Assembly: GCF_030819175.1 (NCBI RefSeq)
Contig: NZ_JAUTBJ010000002.1
Coordinates: forward strand, 630,001-694,000
Direction of reading: 5' to 3'
DNA from: Sphingomonas sp. SORGH_AS_0879
Lineage (GTDB): Bacteria; Pseudomonadota; Alphaproteobacteria; Sphingomonadales; Sphingomonadaceae
DNA length: 64,000 nt
Below the pieces are notes generated by a model that saw only the letters and a program-made list of their open reading frames with translations, made no database searches and was not told where the DNA came from. Both the position numbers and the translations under genes were made by a program. The first letter of the stretch is position 1, and each line of letters starts with the position of its first letter. Positions 51,601-62,101 of this stretch are shown here, in pieces.

Positions 51601-52602
51601 TCAAGCCACCACCCTCTCCAGCGCATCCATCGCCTGCGCCGCGATCCCGATCGACCGCTTGCGCGCCGCATGGTCGAAGATCGCACTCACCACCATCACC
51701 TCATCGACCTTGGTCCGCTCGACAAAGGCGGCCACTTGGCGCTCCACCGTCTCGGGCGAGCCGATCGCCGAGCAGGACAGGACGGACCCGAGGATCGCCG
51801 AACCCTGCACGCCCAGGCTTTCGCGATAGCCGGGGACGGGTGGGGGCAGCTTGCCGGGGCGGCCGGTGCGTAAGCCGACGAAGGCCTGCTGCTGCGAACT
51901 CGCCAGCAATTCCGCCTCTTCGTCCGTGTCGGCGGCGAAGACGTTGAAGCCCGCCATCGCATAGGGCTTGTCCAGCACCGCCGAGGGGCGGAAGTCGCGG
52001 CGATAGATGGCCAGCGCGTCGTCGAGCGCATCGGGCGCGAAGTGCGAGGCGAAGGCATAGGGCAGGCCCAGCGCGGCGGCGAGTTGTGCGCCATACAGGC
52101 TCGACCCCAATATCCACATCTGGGGCTTCGCGCCTGCACCCGGCGTCGCGACGATGCCGGTCTGGCCGTCATCGGCGAAATAGCTTTGCAACTCCATCAC
52201 GTCGCGGGGAAAGGCGTTGGGATCGCTGTCGAGCGTCCGACGCATGGCGCGCGCGACGCGCTGATCCGATCCCGGCGCGCGGCCCAGCCCCAAATCGATC
52301 CGGCCCGGAAACAACGCGTCGAGCGTCCCGAACTGCTCGGCGATGGTCAGCGGCGCGTGGTTGGGCAGCATGATGCCACCCGCGCCGATGCGGATCCTGC
52401 TCGTCGCCGCGCCGACATGCGCCAGCACCACGGCGGTCGCGGCGGAGGCGATGCCCGCCATGCCGTGATGCTCGGCGGTCCAATAGCGGTGGAAGCCGAC
52501 CGCCTCCGCATGGGCCGCGAGGTCGGCGGCGTTGGCCAGCGCCTGCGCCACGGTGCCGCCCTCGACGACGGGCACCAGATCGAGCAAGGAATAACGTGTC
52601 AT
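51601..52602 (-). CDS. LLM-class flavin-dependent oxidoreductase
   Basis: A 333-residue luciferase-like protein, start '[20 protein letters not shown]'. Family marks: '[20 protein letters not shown]', '[20 protein letters not shown]' with '[20 protein letters not shown]', then 'APGSDQ' and '[13 protein letters not shown]'. This is the single-component group close to alkanal-monooxygenase-like YhbW. Electron donor and substrate unknown. Confidence 0.9.
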   Translation of the reverse strand: MTRYSLLDLVPVVEGGTVAQALANAADLAAHAEAVGFHRYWTAEHHGMAGIASAATAVVLAHVGAATSRIRIGAGGIMLPNHAPLTIAEQFGTLDALFPGRIDLGLGRAPGSDQRVARAMRRTLDSDPNAFPRDVMELQSYFADDGQTGIVATPGAGAKPQMWILGSSLYGAQLAAALGLPYAFASHFAPDALDDALAIYRRDFRPSAVLDKPYAMAGFNVFAADTDEEAELLASSQQQAFVGLRTGRPGKLPPPVPGYRESLGVQGSAILGSVLSCSAIGSPETVERQVAAFVERTKVDEVMVVSAIFDHAARKRSIGIAAQAMDALERVVA

Positions 52603-52651
52603 TCGGGCAAGATGGGGATGGCGGACCCTCCCCGCCAGCCAAGTCCGCATA

Positions 52652-54928
52652 TCAGAAGGTCAAGCCATACTTCATCGCCATCCCCCGCTCGGGCGGCAGC
52701 GCGGCGATATGGCCGGGATCGCGTCGCCAGAAGAGATGCGTCGACACTTGCCCCGCGCCCAGCGGCACCGCATGCCGCGCCTCGACCAGCAATTCGCGCC
52801 CCGTCGGGGCCAGCGACAGGCGGTTGGTGGTCCAGCCATCGACCTGCCCCCCGGCATAATCCCAATGCGACGGCAACCGCAGGTCCAGCCCGCCCGCCAT
52901 CACCCGCAAGGGCTGGGACAGGCGAAGGTCGATCCGGTCGCCGCCGAACAGTCCCCGCTTGCCCGCCTCGACCGACCAGGAGCGGCTGGCGAGCATTCCG
53001 CCGCCCAGCCCGCCCTCCGCGCGGGTCCAGCCGCCGCGCCAGCGGGTGGCGAGCGTCCAGCCGCCTTCGTCGCTCCACCGCGCGGCGGCGTCGGCGAACC
53101 AACTGACCCCGTGTGCCTGTCCCAGCGCGCCACCGAACCAGCCGCCCAGCACGGTCGAGCGCTCCGCCAGCCGGGTCATGCCCAGCATCATCGCGACCGG
53201 GCCGACAGGGCGGTCGATCGAGAGACTCGTCTGGTCGTAACCGGGCGGGGCCATAGCGGGCGCGGGGGCGGCGAAGCGACCATTTTCCGCCATCATGCTG
53301 ATGCCCCATGCGCCCAGCCGATGATGCAGCGCCGCCGACGCGCGCGGCGCCCGGTCGATGCCGAAGCCGGGATCGGTCAGCAGAAAGGCCGCACCCGACT
53401 GCCCCGCCCAGCCGGAAACCAGCGCCTCGCCGCTGCTGGCGAGGCCGAACCCGATCATGGTGCGCGGGCCGAGCGTCTGCGTCACGCTGCCCGCGACGAT
53501 CCGGCGCACCGGGCCGGTCGCGTCGGCGGGGACGATGGCGCGCAACCGGGCCTCGCCGGGCATCGTGATCGCACTGGTCATGGCGATCGACCGGGCGCCG
53601 TCGCTGACCGCCGCCCCCTCGATCCGGCCGAGCAGGGCGGGGGCGAGCAGCGCGCGCGGGCTGGCCTGTGCGACGGTGGCGGACAGATCGACCCGATAGG
53701 CGCGGGCATAACCGTCCAGCGCGACGAGGTTCAGCCCCTGCACCCGCGCATCGCCCATGGCGGGGGACAGGCGCGCATTGACGCTCATCGACACGGCGGC
53801 GGTGCCGCCCGCCACGCTCATTCCGCCGACCGGCTGGAAGGCGGCGGTCAGGTCCAGCGTGCCGCGACCATAGATGCCGTCGGTCCCGCTGCCCCCCGCC
53901 TCGCGCGCGGTGCGGAGCAGCAGGTCGGCGATCTGCGCGCCGGTCAGGTTGGGAAAGGCCTGCGCCAGCAGCGCCGCCGCCCCGGTGATCTGCGGCGCGG
54001 CGAAGGAGGTGCCCGACCAGAGCAGCCGCGTGCCGGTGGCATCCGGGGCTTCCACCCGCTCGCCCAGCGCGGTCAGGTAATGCGCCGCCGATTGGCCGGC
54101 CCGGTTGCTGAAGGAGGAGATGGTGCCGCTCTGTCCGACCGAACCGGCGATGATGATCTGGCCGCGCGCCACCGCCGCATTGTTGGCGATCTGTGCCAGC
54201 AGGGTCGGGTCGGACTCGCCGTCATTTCCGGCGGCGATGACGATCACCATCCCGGCGGCGGTCGCCCGCCCGATCGCCTCGAGCAGGGCCGAGGGCGGCG
54301 TCTCGTTGGAGCCGAGCGAGATGTTGACCACCCGCGCCCCCGCCGTCCGCGCGACGTCCAGCCCGCGCGCGATCGAGGTGGAGGAGAAGGAGCATTTGCC
54401 GCCCAGCCCGCCATCGGTGCCGGTGCTCGTCCCGCAACTGCCCGGTTCATCGGCGCGCAGGACCAGGATGGTGGAATCGAACGCCACGCCCTGTGCCCGG
54501 TCGCCGCCGCGTCCCCCGGCGGCGGTGAAGGTGACGGCGGTGCCATGCCCGTCCTCGTCCCCGGTCCCTCGCGTCCCCGCCAGATCGGTGGAGGCGGCGG
54601 CGACACGCCCCGCGAACAGTCCGGTGCGCGTATCCAGCCCCGAATCGATCACGCCCAGCGTCACGCCCGCGCCGGTCGCGCCGCGCTGATAGGCGGCGAG
54701 CGCGTTCATCGACACCGCGCCATTGGTCGCGCGATAGCCCGCCGTGTCGTAATTCTGCGTTGGTGCGGGCGCCGGAGTCGTGGTGGGTGTCGGTGTGGGC
54801 GGGACGGTCGGCGGCGGCGGCGGGGTCGATTGCACGCCACCGCCGCCGCCGCACGCCGACAGCATCGCCCCCATGGCGCAGGCCATGCCCCCTATCGCCA
54901 CGCCGCGCGCCGCACCGATCCTCGACAT
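52652..54928 (-). CDS. S8 subtilisin-like serine protease, lipoprotein, with C-terminal barrel-like domain
   Basis: A 758-residue precursor. Lipobox 'MLSACGG' near residue 26 and a Pro/Thr linker precede the peptidase. The triad is Asp95 ('GVIDSGLD'), His128 ('DGHGTAV') and Ser308 ('[12 protein letters not shown]'), with the oxyanion Asn in '[12 protein letters not shown]'. The last ~380 residues are beta-rich with alternating aromatic residues and end in Phe ('[10 protein letters not shown]'), as in autotransporter barrels. A lipobox together with a barrel is unusual, so the Cys may not be lipidated. Divergent from the HAD gene. Confidence 0.9.
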   Translation of the reverse strand: MSRIGAARGVAIGGMACAMGAMLSACGGGGGVQSTPPPPPTVPPTPTPTTTPAPAPTQNYDTAGYRATNGAVSMNALAAYQRGATGAGVTLGVIDSGLDTRTGLFAGRVAAASTDLAGTRGTGDEDGHGTAVTFTAAGGRGGDRAQGVAFDSTILVLRADEPGSCGTSTGTDGGLGGKCSFSSTSIARGLDVARTAGARVVNISLGSNETPPSALLEAIGRATAAGMVIVIAAGNDGESDPTLLAQIANNAAVARGQIIIAGSVGQSGTISSFSNRAGQSAAHYLTALGERVEAPDATGTRLLWSGTSFAAPQITGAAALLAQAFPNLTGAQIADLLLRTAREAGGSGTDGIYGRGTLDLTAAFQPVGGMSVAGGTAAVSMSVNARLSPAMGDARVQGLNLVALDGYARAYRVDLSATVAQASPRALLAPALLGRIEGAAVSDGARSIAMTSAITMPGEARLRAIVPADATGPVRRIVAGSVTQTLGPRTMIGFGLASSGEALVSGWAGQSGAAFLLTDPGFGIDRAPRASAALHHRLGAWGISMMAENGRFAAPAPAMAPPGYDQTSLSIDRPVGPVAMMLGMTRLAERSTVLGGWFGGALGQAHGVSWFADAAARWSDEGGWTLATRWRGGWTRAEGGLGGGMLASRSWSVEAGKRGLFGGDRIDLRLSQPLRVMAGGLDLRLPSHWDYAGGQVDGWTTNRLSLAPTGRELLVEARHAVPLGAGQVSTHLFWRRDPGHIAALPPERGMAMKYGLTF

Positions 54929-55085
54929 GATCCCCCTCGGCTTCGCGCCTTTGGCTTATTCTCGTTGTCATAAAGCGGGTTGCGCCAGGCGCGAAGGAGA
55001 AGTTTGCGTGTCGATCGCAGAATGATCGTCGCCGTTCGCCACCCACGGCTTGCGACCCCGCGGCCTCGCGCCTAAACGCTGGCCG

Positions 55086-55763
55086 ATGCTGCCAGCCCTT
55101 GCCCATATCGACGCTTGGATCTTCGATCTGGACAATACGCTCTATCCGGCGAGCGCCAATCTGTTCCAGCATATCGACCGGCGGATGACCGCCTTTGTCG
55201 GCGACCTGCTGGGGTTGGAGCCTGCCGAGGCGTTTCGCGTGCAGAAGGACTATTTCCACGCGCATGGCACCACGCTGGCGGGGCTGATGGCCGAGCATGA
55301 CGTCGATCCCGCCGCCTTTCTGGACTATGTCCACGATATCGAGATGGACGTGCTGGAGGCGGACGCCCCGCTCGCCGCCGCGATCGCCAGGCTGCCGGGG
55401 CGCAAGCTGGTCTTCACCAATGGCGACAAGCCCTATGCGCTCAAGGTGCTCGACCGGCTGGGGCTGGGCGGGCAGTTCGAGGCGGTGCATGACATTCACG
55501 CCATGGGCCTGATCCCCAAGCCGCAGCCCTCGGCCTATGCGGGCCTGTGCGCGGCGTTCGACATCGATCCCACCCGCGCCATCTTCTTCGAGGATATGGC
55601 GCGCAACCTGATCCCCGCCAAGGCGATCGGGATGACGACCGTGTGGGTCGACAACGGGTCTGAACAGGGGGGCTCTGAACAGGGGTCCGGGGCCCCCCGC
55701 GAGCATATCGATTACACCGTCCACGCGCTGACGCCGTGGCTGACCAGCATATTGGAGGAATGA
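55086..55763 (+). CDS. HAD-family pyrimidine 5'-nucleotidase
   Basis: A 225-residue phosphatase, start '[13 protein letters not shown]'. Motif I 'FDLDNTLYP' carries the nucleophile Asp; '[20 protein letters not shown]' holds motif II; 'KPQPSAY' motif III Lys; '[20 protein letters not shown]' motif IV. This is the SDT1/PHM8-like group that dephosphorylates UMP/CMP. A short acidic repeat '[11 protein letters not shown]' is an odd insertion near the C-terminus. It precedes dapD by two bases. Confidence 0.9.
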   Translation: MLPALAHIDAWIFDLDNTLYPASANLFQHIDRRMTAFVGDLLGLEPAEAFRVQKDYFHAHGTTLAGLMAEHDVDPAAFLDYVHDIEMDVLEADAPLAAAIARLPGRKLVFTNGDKPYALKVLDRLGLGGQFEAVHDIHAMGLIPKPQPSAYAGLCAAFDIDPTRAIFFEDMARNLIPAKAIGMTTVWVDNGSEQGGSEQGSGAPREHIDYTVHALTPWLTSILEE

Positions 55764-55765
55764 CC

Positions 55766-56593
55766 ATGAGCCAGGACCTGGCCGCCACCATCGACGCCGC
55801 CTGGGAGAACCGGGCCGAACTGGACTTCGCGACGCAGGGCGAGGCGCGCATCGCCGTCGATCGCGCGCTGGCGCTGCTCGACCGGGGCGAGGCGCGGGTG
55901 GCCGAGCCCGACGGGAATGGCGGCTGGACCGTCAACCAGTGGCTGAAAAAGGCGGTGCTGCTGTCTTTCCGGCTGAACGACAATGTGCTGATCGACAATG
56001 GTCCGGGCGCGGGGCACTGGTTCGACAAGGTGCCGTCGAAGTTCAGCGGCTGGTCGGAGGCGGACTTCCGCGCCGCCGGGTTCCGCGCGGTGCCGGGCTC
56101 GGTCGTGCGGCGCGGCGCGCATGTCGCGAAGGGCGCGATCCTGATGCCCAGCTTCGTGAATATCGGCGCCTATGTCGGTGAGGGCACGATGGTCGATACC
56201 TGGGCGACCGTGGGCAGTTGCGCGCAGATCGGCAAGAACGTGCACCTCTCCGGCGGCGCGGGCATCGGCGGCGTGCTGGAGCCGTTGCAGGCGGGGCCCG
56301 TCATCATCGAGGACGGCGCGTTCATTGGCGCACGCGCCGAAGTCGCCGAGGGCGTGCGCGTCGGCGAGGGCGCGGTGCTGTCCATGGGTGTCTATCTGGG
56401 CGCGTCGACCAAGATCATCGACCGCGAGACGGGCGAGGTCTTCCGGGGCCATGTGCCGCCCTATTCGGTGGTGGTGCCCGGCACGACCCCGTCGGTGGAC
56501 GGCAAGCCGGGGCTGTATTGCGCGGTGATCGTCAAGCGCGTGGATGCGCAGACGCGGTCGAAGACCAGCATCAACGACCTGTTGCGGGATTGA
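55766..56593 (+). CDS. dapD: Tetrahydrodipicolinate N-succinyltransferase
   Basis: A 275-residue enzyme of lysine/diaminopimelate synthesis. A left-handed beta-helix of hexapeptide repeats is obvious ('[20 protein letters not shown]', '[20 protein letters not shown]', '[20 protein letters not shown]'). N-terminal domain '[20 protein letters not shown]' and C-terminal '[11 protein letters not shown]' match DapD. The ribosome site GGAGG (55754-55758) lies within the HAD gene, so the two are coupled. Confidence 0.95.
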   Translation: MSQDLAATIDAAWENRAELDFATQGEARIAVDRALALLDRGEARVAEPDGNGGWTVNQWLKKAVLLSFRLNDNVLIDNGPGAGHWFDKVPSKFSGWSEADFRAAGFRAVPGSVVRRGAHVAKGAILMPSFVNIGAYVGEGTMVDTWATVGSCAQIGKNVHLSGGAGIGGVLEPLQAGPVIIEDGAFIGARAEVAEGVRVGEGAVLSMGVYLGASTKIIDRETGEVFRGHVPPYSVVVPGTTPSVDGKPGLYCAVIVKRVDAQTRSKTSINDLLRD

Positions 56594-56990
56594 TCCTTGG
56601 CACGCCCCTCCCGCAGGCGAGTTTCAGGTCGGTCATGCCCCCGGCATGACCTAAACGATGCGGGGCATCGTTTACCTGAAACTGGGATGGGGGAGGGCAA
56701 GCCACGGGCGATAGGCTCGGTGAGACACCCTGCCCTCCCCAAACCCCTCCCGTTTACGGGAGGGGCTTAAGGTTCACGCGAAGCCGCGAAGTCGCGAAGA
56801 AGAATGAGGTTCGCGCGGAGGCGCGGAGAACGCAGAGGTGTCGTACCCGGCGGCAGCCGTAATCCTGCCCCCCGGCCTATAGAAAAAATAGGACGTTTGC
56901 CAAACGCGATACCCCTCCGCGTCCTCCGCGCCTCCGCGCGAACAAAAATCTCTTCTGCTTCGCGACTTCGCGGCTTCGCGTGAACCAAAA
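56594..56990. repeat. Block of intergenic repeats after dapD
   Basis: A gene-free stretch of 397 bases. It carries a palindrome around 56623-56690 (aggtcggtcatgcccccggc / mirrored 'gcatcgtttacctgaaactg'), a 'ccctccccaaacccctcccg' REP-like unit (56732-56765), then nested pairs: ttcacgcgaagccgcgaagt (56773-56792) with acttcgcggcttcgcgtgaa (56964-56983), and ttcgcgcggaggcgcggaga (56811-56830) with its mirror at ~56920-56941. Probably ends both converging transcripts. Confidence 0.65.
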
Positions 56991-58532
56991 CTACAACCCC
57001 ACCCGTTTGGCCAGCCACCGCGCCGCCGTCTCCGGGCTTTCCTTCGCCGCATCGTCGCGATCGACCCGGTAGTTCGCCTCACGCATCGCCTCTACGGGAA
57101 TGCGGTTCAGCATCGGCCGCAACGCCTCCACGAACCCCGCATCCCCTGCCCGGTCCTTCGCCACCAGCAGCACCGCGTCATAGCCCGGAATGGCCCGTTT
57201 CGGATCGCTCAGCACCGTTAGCCGATCCGCCGCGATCCGCCCGTCCGAGGAAAAGGCCGAGATCACCCCCGCCCGCCCGCTCGACAGCGCGCGGTACATG
57301 AAGGTCGGGCTATACGGCGTCATGCTCGCGAACCGCAGGCCATAGGCATCGCGCACCGCGGCCCATTCGGGTCGGTCGAGAAACTCCAGGTCGCTGCCCA
57401 GCTTCAGCCCCGGCGCAACCCTCGCCAGATCAGCCAGCGACCGCACGCCCAGCCGCCGCGCCGATGGGGCCTTCATCGCAAAGGCATAGGCATTCTCGAA
57501 TCCCAGCGGCCCCAGCATCGCCACGTCGCGCGTCGCCGCCCAGTCCTTCAGCGCGTTCAGCATCGCCCCGCGCGGCGGCGAATCATGCCGGTGCATCGCG
57601 GTGGTCCACAGCGTGCCCGCATAATCGATATAGACATCGACCCGGCCCGCCGCCGTCGCCTCGAACGCCACCGCCGAGCCCAGCCCGTCGCGATAGCTGA
57701 CCGCATAACCCGCCCGCGTCAGCCGGTCGCCGATCAGACGCGCCAGGATATATTGCTCGGAAAAACTCTTCGCCCCGATCACCACCTCGCGTCGCGGCTC
57801 GCCCCCGCGCGGCCAGAGCGGCTGGGTCGCCAGCGCGCAGCCCAGCACCAGCGCGACCAGCCCACCGATCCACAGGGCTTTCTGCCGCCTCGCCAGTCCG
57901 CGCTCGATCAGCCCGATCAGCGCATCGACCGCCAGCGCCAGGGCGGCCGCCGCGATGCATCCGGCCAGCACCAGCGCCCAGGCCTGGGTCTGGAGCCCGG
58001 CGAAGATCAGATCCCCCAATGACGGTTGCCCCACCGTGGTCGACAGCGTGGCGGCTCCGATCGTCCAGACGGCGGCGGTACGGATGCCCGCCGCCAGCAT
58101 GGGGGCGACCAGGGGAGCCTCGACCAGCCGCAGCTTCTGCCCGCGCGTCATCCCTACCGCGTCGGCCGCCTGCAACACCGCCGGGTCCAGGCCGAGCAGC
58201 CCCGTCACCCCGTTCCGCAGGATCGGCAGCAGCGCATAGAGGGTCAGCGCCAGCAGCGAAGGCAGGAAGCCCAGCGTCGGTATCCCCCCGCCGACCAGTC
58301 CCGACAGGCTGAGCAGCACCGGATAGAAGAGCGCGAGCAGCGCCAGCGCGGGAATGGTCTGAACCAGGCTTGCCAGCCCCAGCGCGATTCGTGACAGGCC
58401 GGGCCGCCGCGCGCAGGCGAAGGCCAGCGGCACCGCGATCAGGATCCCCAGCAGCAGCGCCACCATGCTGACCAGCACATGCTGGGCGAGCAGCGGCGGC
58501 ACGCGGGTGAGGGCGTCGGAAAAGGCGCTCAT
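56991..58532 (-). CDS. OpuC-type ABC importer: fused permease and substrate-binding protein
   Basis: A 513-residue fusion. Residues ~1-235 are the permease with six or seven helices and the coupling motif 'LRNGVTGLLGLDPAVLQAAD' 'AVGM'. Residues ~245-513 are a type-2 periplasmic binding domain of the glycine-betaine/choline (OpuAC) family: 'VVIGAKSFSEQYILARLIGD', 'VDVYIDYAGTLWTTAM', 'KLGSDLEFLDRPEWAAVRDA', 'MYRALSSGRAGVISAFSSDG'. Likely imports a quaternary-amine osmoprotectant or related ligand. ATP is supplied by the gene that overlaps its start. Confidence 0.93.
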   Translation of the reverse strand: MSAFSDALTRVPPLLAQHVLVSMVALLLGILIAVPLAFACARRPGLSRIALGLASLVQTIPALALLALFYPVLLSLSGLVGGGIPTLGFLPSLLALTLYALLPILRNGVTGLLGLDPAVLQAADAVGMTRGQKLRLVEAPLVAPMLAAGIRTAAVWTIGAATLSTTVGQPSLGDLIFAGLQTQAWALVLAGCIAAAALALAVDALIGLIERGLARRQKALWIGGLVALVLGCALATQPLWPRGGEPRREVVIGAKSFSEQYILARLIGDRLTRAGYAVSYRDGLGSAVAFEATAAGRVDVYIDYAGTLWTTAMHRHDSPPRGAMLNALKDWAATRDVAMLGPLGFENAYAFAMKAPSARRLGVRSLADLARVAPGLKLGSDLEFLDRPEWAAVRDAYGLRFASMTPYSPTFMYRALSSGRAGVISAFSSDGRIAADRLTVLSDPKRAIPGYDAVLLVAKDRAGDAGFVEALRPMLNRIPVEAMREANYRVDRDDAAKESPETAARWLAKRVGL

Positions 58533-59284
58533 CGGGCCAGCGCCGCCAGCCGTTCGGCCTGATGCCGGGGAACCGCCATCAGCGCCTGCGCGGCCTCGCC
58601 GACTTCCCCCGCGACCAGTTGCGCCGGGCTGGCATCGGCGACGATCCGCCCCCGCTCCATCACCAGCACCCGGTCCGCGGTCAGCAGCGCCTCCGCCATG
58701 TCATGGGTGACCAGCAAGGTCGTCAGCCCCAATCGCTGGTGAAGCGCCACCAGCCGCCCCGCCACCGCGTCGCGCGTCACCGGATCGAGCGCGCCCAGCG
58801 CTTCGTCGAGCAGCAGGATCGGCGGCTCGGTCGCCAGTGCGCGGGCGATGGCGACCCGCTGACGCTGGCCGCCGGACAGTGCGTCGGGCATGCGATCGGC
58901 CAGATCGCGGGGCAGTTCGACCAGATCGAGTACCTCCCCCACCCGGTCGCCGACCGCACGCCCGGCCAGCCGCAGTCCGATCGCGACATTGGCCGCCACC
59001 GTCATATGCGGGAACAGGCCATGGTGTTGAAAGACATAGCCGATCCGGCGACGCCATTCGTGCGGCGACTCGGCGGTGACGTCGCGACCATCGACACGTA
59101 CCCGGCCGCTGTCGGGCGTCTCCAGCCGGTTGATCGTGCGGAGCAGCGTCGACTTGCCCGAGCCCGATGCGCCGACCAGCGCGACGAACGATCCGCGCGC
59201 GATGGTCAGCGATACGCCGTCGACCGCCGCGACCGTGCCATAGCGGCGGGACAGGTTCTCCAGCGCGATCATCGGGTCGGGCAT
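58529..59284 (-). CDS. OpuC-type ABC importer ATPase
   Basis: A 251-residue ATPase: Walker A 'VGASGSGKSTLLRTI', signature 'LSGGQRQRVAIARAL', Walker B 'ILLLDEALGALDP', H-loop 'LLVTHDMAEAL'. No C-terminal CBS domains, unlike many OpuA/OpuC ATPases, so regulation by ionic strength through CBS is not expected. Stop overlaps the permease start by four bases. Confidence 0.93.
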   Translation of the reverse strand: MPDPMIALENLSRRYGTVAAVDGVSLTIARGSFVALVGASGSGKSTLLRTINRLETPDSGRVRVDGRDVTAESPHEWRRRIGYVFQHHGLFPHMTVAANVAIGLRLAGRAVGDRVGEVLDLVELPRDLADRMPDALSGGQRQRVAIARALATEPPILLLDEALGALDPVTRDAVAGRLVALHQRLGLTTLLVTHDMAEALLTADRVLVMERGRIVADASPAQLVAGEVGEAAQALMAVPRHQAERLAALAR

Positions 59285-59437
59285 GGCGGGCGATCATGGG
59301 GATGCAACATGAATCGGTCAAACGCCGCAGTCGGCCTTTCCGCCGCAAGCGCCGGCGCTTTCGGGCTATTCCTGCGTCACGCGGCGCGGTAAGGCGTGTA
59401 AAACATGTTCAACGCACAAGTCCGCGTCAGGAGACTT

Positions 59438-60412
59438 ATGAGCCAGATCGATCAGCAGAGCGCCAGCCATGTCCTCGACCGAGTCCTCGTCCTCGAAATG
59501 GTGCGGGTGACCGAGGCGGCGGCGATCGCGGCCTCGACGCTGGTCGGGCGCGGGGACGAGAAGGCGGCGGATGCGGCGGCGGTCGAGGCAATGCGTGCCG
59601 CGCTCAACGAACTCGACATGGACGGCACCGTGGTCATCGGAGAGGGCGAGCGCGACGAGGCGCCGATGCTGTTCATCGGCGAGAAGGTCGGCACCGGCCA
59701 GGGCCCGGAGATCGACATCGCGCTCGACCCGCTGGAGGGCACGACCATCTGCGCCAAGGCGGGGCCGAACAGCCTGGCGGTGCTGGCGATCGCGGAGAAG
59801 GGGCATCTGCTCAACGCGCCCGACGTCTATATGGACAAGATCGCGGTCGGCCCCGGCTATCCGGCGGGCGTGATCGACCTCGACCGCAGCCCCAGCGACA
59901 ATATCCGCGCCATCGCCGAGGCCAAGGGCGTGAAGCCGGGCGACGTCACGGTGTGCGTGCTCGACCGGCCCCGGCATGAGGGGCTGATCGCCGAATTGCG
60001 CTCGCTGGGTTGCGGCGTGGTGCTGATCGGTGACGGCGACGTGGCGGGGGTGATCGCGACCACCGATCCGGAGACGACGATCGACGCCTATATGGGATCG
60101 GGCGGTGCGCCCGAGGGCGTGCTGGCCTGCGCCGCGCTGCGTTGCGTCGGCGGGCAGTTCAAGGGGCGGCTGCTGTTCCGCAACGACGCGGAGCGGTCGC
60201 GGGCCTATAAATGGGGCGTGACCGACCTCGACAAGCAATATGACCTGACCGAACTGGCGCGCGGCGACTGCATCTTCGCGGCGACCGGGGTGACCGACGG
60301 CTCGCTGCTGGCGGGAGTGAAGCGCCATGCGAAGGTGATGACGACCGAGAGCGTCGTCATGCGTGCCTCGTCGGGCACGGTCCGCTGGGTGAAGGGACAG
60401 CATCGCCTTTGA
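59438..60412 (+). CDS. glpX: Class II fructose-1,6-bisphosphatase
   Basis: A 324-residue GlpX enzyme of gluconeogenesis. Start ATG 59438 follows AGGAG (59429-59433) and gives 'MSQIDQQSASHVLDRVLVLE'. Metal-binding signature: 'GTVVIGEGERDEAPMLFIGE' and 'IDIALDPLEGTTICAKAGPN'; substrate region 'LDRPRHEGLIAELRSLGCGV' and 'MGSGGAPEGVLACAALRCVG'. Sugar-phosphate activity on sedoheptulose bisphosphate is also possible. Confidence 0.95.
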   Translation: MSQIDQQSASHVLDRVLVLEMVRVTEAAAIAASTLVGRGDEKAADAAAVEAMRAALNELDMDGTVVIGEGERDEAPMLFIGEKVGTGQGPEIDIALDPLEGTTICAKAGPNSLAVLAIAEKGHLLNAPDVYMDKIAVGPGYPAGVIDLDRSPSDNIRAIAEAKGVKPGDVTVCVLDRPRHEGLIAELRSLGCGVVLIGDGDVAGVIATTDPETTIDAYMGSGGAPEGVLACAALRCVGGQFKGRLLFRNDAERSRAYKWGVTDLDKQYDLTELARGDCIFAATGVTDGSLLAGVKRHAKVMTTESVVMRASSGTVRWVKGQHRL

Positions 60413-60488
60413 TCGTTGGCAGGCGATGGTCTTTTCGAGGAACGGACCGGGTAAGGCGGAATCTGCCTTTGGATGAGAGATCTCCGCC

Positions 60489-61223
60489 ATGCCTCCTGCT
60501 CTAGCTGCCGCCCTGTTGCTTCTCGCCGCACTGGCCGGGATATGGTGGTTCCAGAAAGGCGATCTGGGCGAATATCGGCGGTTCAAGGCGCTGGGCGACG
60601 GCCATTCGCGGCGGATGCGGTTCCGGTTGTGGCTGGCGCGGGCGGCGCTGGCCTTTTTGGTGCCGGTGCCGGCCGGGCTGGCGCTGCTCGGACGGATCGA
60701 TGCGTTGGTGGTGATGCCCGGTGAATTCGTGGGGCTGGCGGGGGCGATGCCGCCGATCTTCGACGGCGATGCGATGCGCCCGATGCTGATCGGCGGTGCG
60801 GTCGGCGGGCTGGTGGCGGGTGCGGTGCTGGCGCGGATGCGCAAGCGGCGGCCGCTGGGCGATGTCTCCGCGCTGTTGCCGCGCGACCGGCGCGAGTTGA
60901 AATATACCGCAGCGCTCAGCGTCATGGCGGGGGTGAGCGAGGAGGCGTTCTTTCGCCTCTATCTGCCCTTGCTGATCGCACTCGTGACGGGGCAGGTTTG
61001 GATCGGCTTCGCCGCGTCGCTGGTGCTGTTCGGGGCGATGCACCGCTATCAGGGCTGGACGGGGATCATCGCGACGACGGCGCTGGGGGCGGTGATGACC
61101 GGGCTGTATCTGATGACCGGAAGCTTGTGGGTGGCGATGCTGGTCCATGGGCTGGTGGACCTGAACGGGCTGGTCGTGACGCCGCTATTGGGTGGGACGT
61201 TAGGCAAAAGTCCTCCCCGTTAA
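60489..61223 (+). CDS. CPBP-family intramembrane glutamic protease
   Basis: A 244-residue membrane protein with about seven helices. The Rce1/CPBP motifs are 'VMAGVSEEAFFRLYLPLLIA' (catalytic EExxxR), 'VLFGAMHRYQG' (His) and 'MLVHGLVDLNGLVV' (His, Asn). Target proteins unknown; some bacterial members process bacteriocins or confer immunity. It stands alone between glpX and an inverted repeat. Confidence 0.88.
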   Translation: MPPALAAALLLLAALAGIWWFQKGDLGEYRRFKALGDGHSRRMRFRLWLARAALAFLVPVPAGLALLGRIDALVVMPGEFVGLAGAMPPIFDGDAMRPMLIGGAVGGLVAGAVLARMRKRRPLGDVSALLPRDRRELKYTAALSVMAGVSEEAFFRLYLPLLIALVTGQVWIGFAASLVLFGAMHRYQGWTGIIATTALGAVMTGLYLMTGSLWVAMLVHGLVDLNGLVVTPLLGGTLGKSPPR

Positions 61224-61335
61224 CGGGGAGGGGGACCAGCCGCAGGCTGGTGGAGGGGGATCGCCGTTGGCCTATCCCGTGTGGAAGCCCCCCTCCGTCA
61301 GGGCTTCGCCCTGCCACCTCCCCGTGCCGGGGAGG
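61204..61335. repeat. REP-like repeat pair
   Basis: tcctccccgttaacggggag at 61210-61229 with 'ggggaccagccgcaggctgg' / 'tggaggggg' is matched by the inverted 'cccctccgtcagggcttcgc' and 'cctccccgtgccggggagga' up to 61336. Same family as 7198 and 34795. It overlaps the last codons of the CPBP gene and separates convergent genes. Confidence 0.65.
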
Positions 61336-61339
61336 ATCG

Positions 61340-62101
61340 TCAGTTCTTCAGCCGCCACCCGGTGCGGAAGATCCATCCGATCCACGCCAGACACACCAGC
61401 AGGAACAACCCCGTCACCCCCAGGCTGACCCCCGGAGCCACGTCCGATGTCCCGAAAAAGGTCCAGCGGAAGCCGTTGATCAGATACACGACCGGGTTGA
61501 ACAGCGTCACCGTCCGCCACGGCTCGGGCAGGATTTTGACCGAATAGAACGCCCCGCCCAGAAAGGTCAGCGGCGTGACGATCAGGAGCGGGATGACCTG
61601 CAACTGCTCGAATCCGCGCGCCCAGATGCCGATGGCGAAGCCGAACAGCGAGAAGGTCGCCGCCACCAGCAGCAGGTAGAAGAGCATCGCGACCGGGTGC
61701 AGGATGCTGAGGTCCACGAACAGATAGGCGGTGGCCAGGATCACCAGCCCGATCACCATCGACTTGCTCGCCGCCGCACCGACATAGCCGAGTACCGTCT
61801 CGATCGGCGACAAGGGCGCGGACAGGATCTCGTACATGGTCCCGGTGAATTTGGGCATGTAGATGCCGAGGCTCGCATTCAGGATGCTCTCCGAGAAAAT
61901 GGAGAGCAGCATCAGCCCCGGCACGATGAACGCGCCGTACGGCACGCCCGACACCTGGTTCATCGCCGATCCGATCGCGGTGCCGAACACCACGAAATAG
62001 AGCGTCGTGGTGATGACCGGCACCATCAGGCTGGTCCACACGGTCCGCCGGAACCGCGCCATTTCGAAGCGATAGATCGCCCATATGCCATGCAGGTTCA
62101 T
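61340..62101 (-). CDS. ABC-2 type transporter permease
   Basis: A 253-residue membrane protein of the ABC-2 family: N-terminal '[20 protein letters not shown]', six helices, and the conserved '[20 protein letters not shown]' before the last span. Works with the ATPase whose stop overlaps this start. Substrate unknown (drug, lipid or polysaccharide export). Confidence 0.92.
   Translation of the reverse strand: MNLHGIWAIYRFEMARFRRTVWTSLMVPVITTTLYFVVFGTAIGSAMNQVSGVPYGAFIVPGLMLLSIFSESILNASLGIYMPKFTGTMYEILSAPLSPIETVLGYVGAAASKSMVIGLVILATAYLFVDLSILHPVAMLFYLLLVAATFSLFGFAIGIWARGFEQLQVIPLLIVTPLTFLGGAFYSVKILPEPWRTVTLFNPVVYLINGFRWTFFGTSDVAPGVSLGVTGLFLLVCLAWIGWIFRTGWRLKN

Noticed and set aside
52709..54973. 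754-codon open frame on the + strand opposite the S8 protease
   Set aside because: It is the antisense shadow of a clear protease gene in high-GC DNA; the translation is Arg/Ala/Gly/His-rich without domains.
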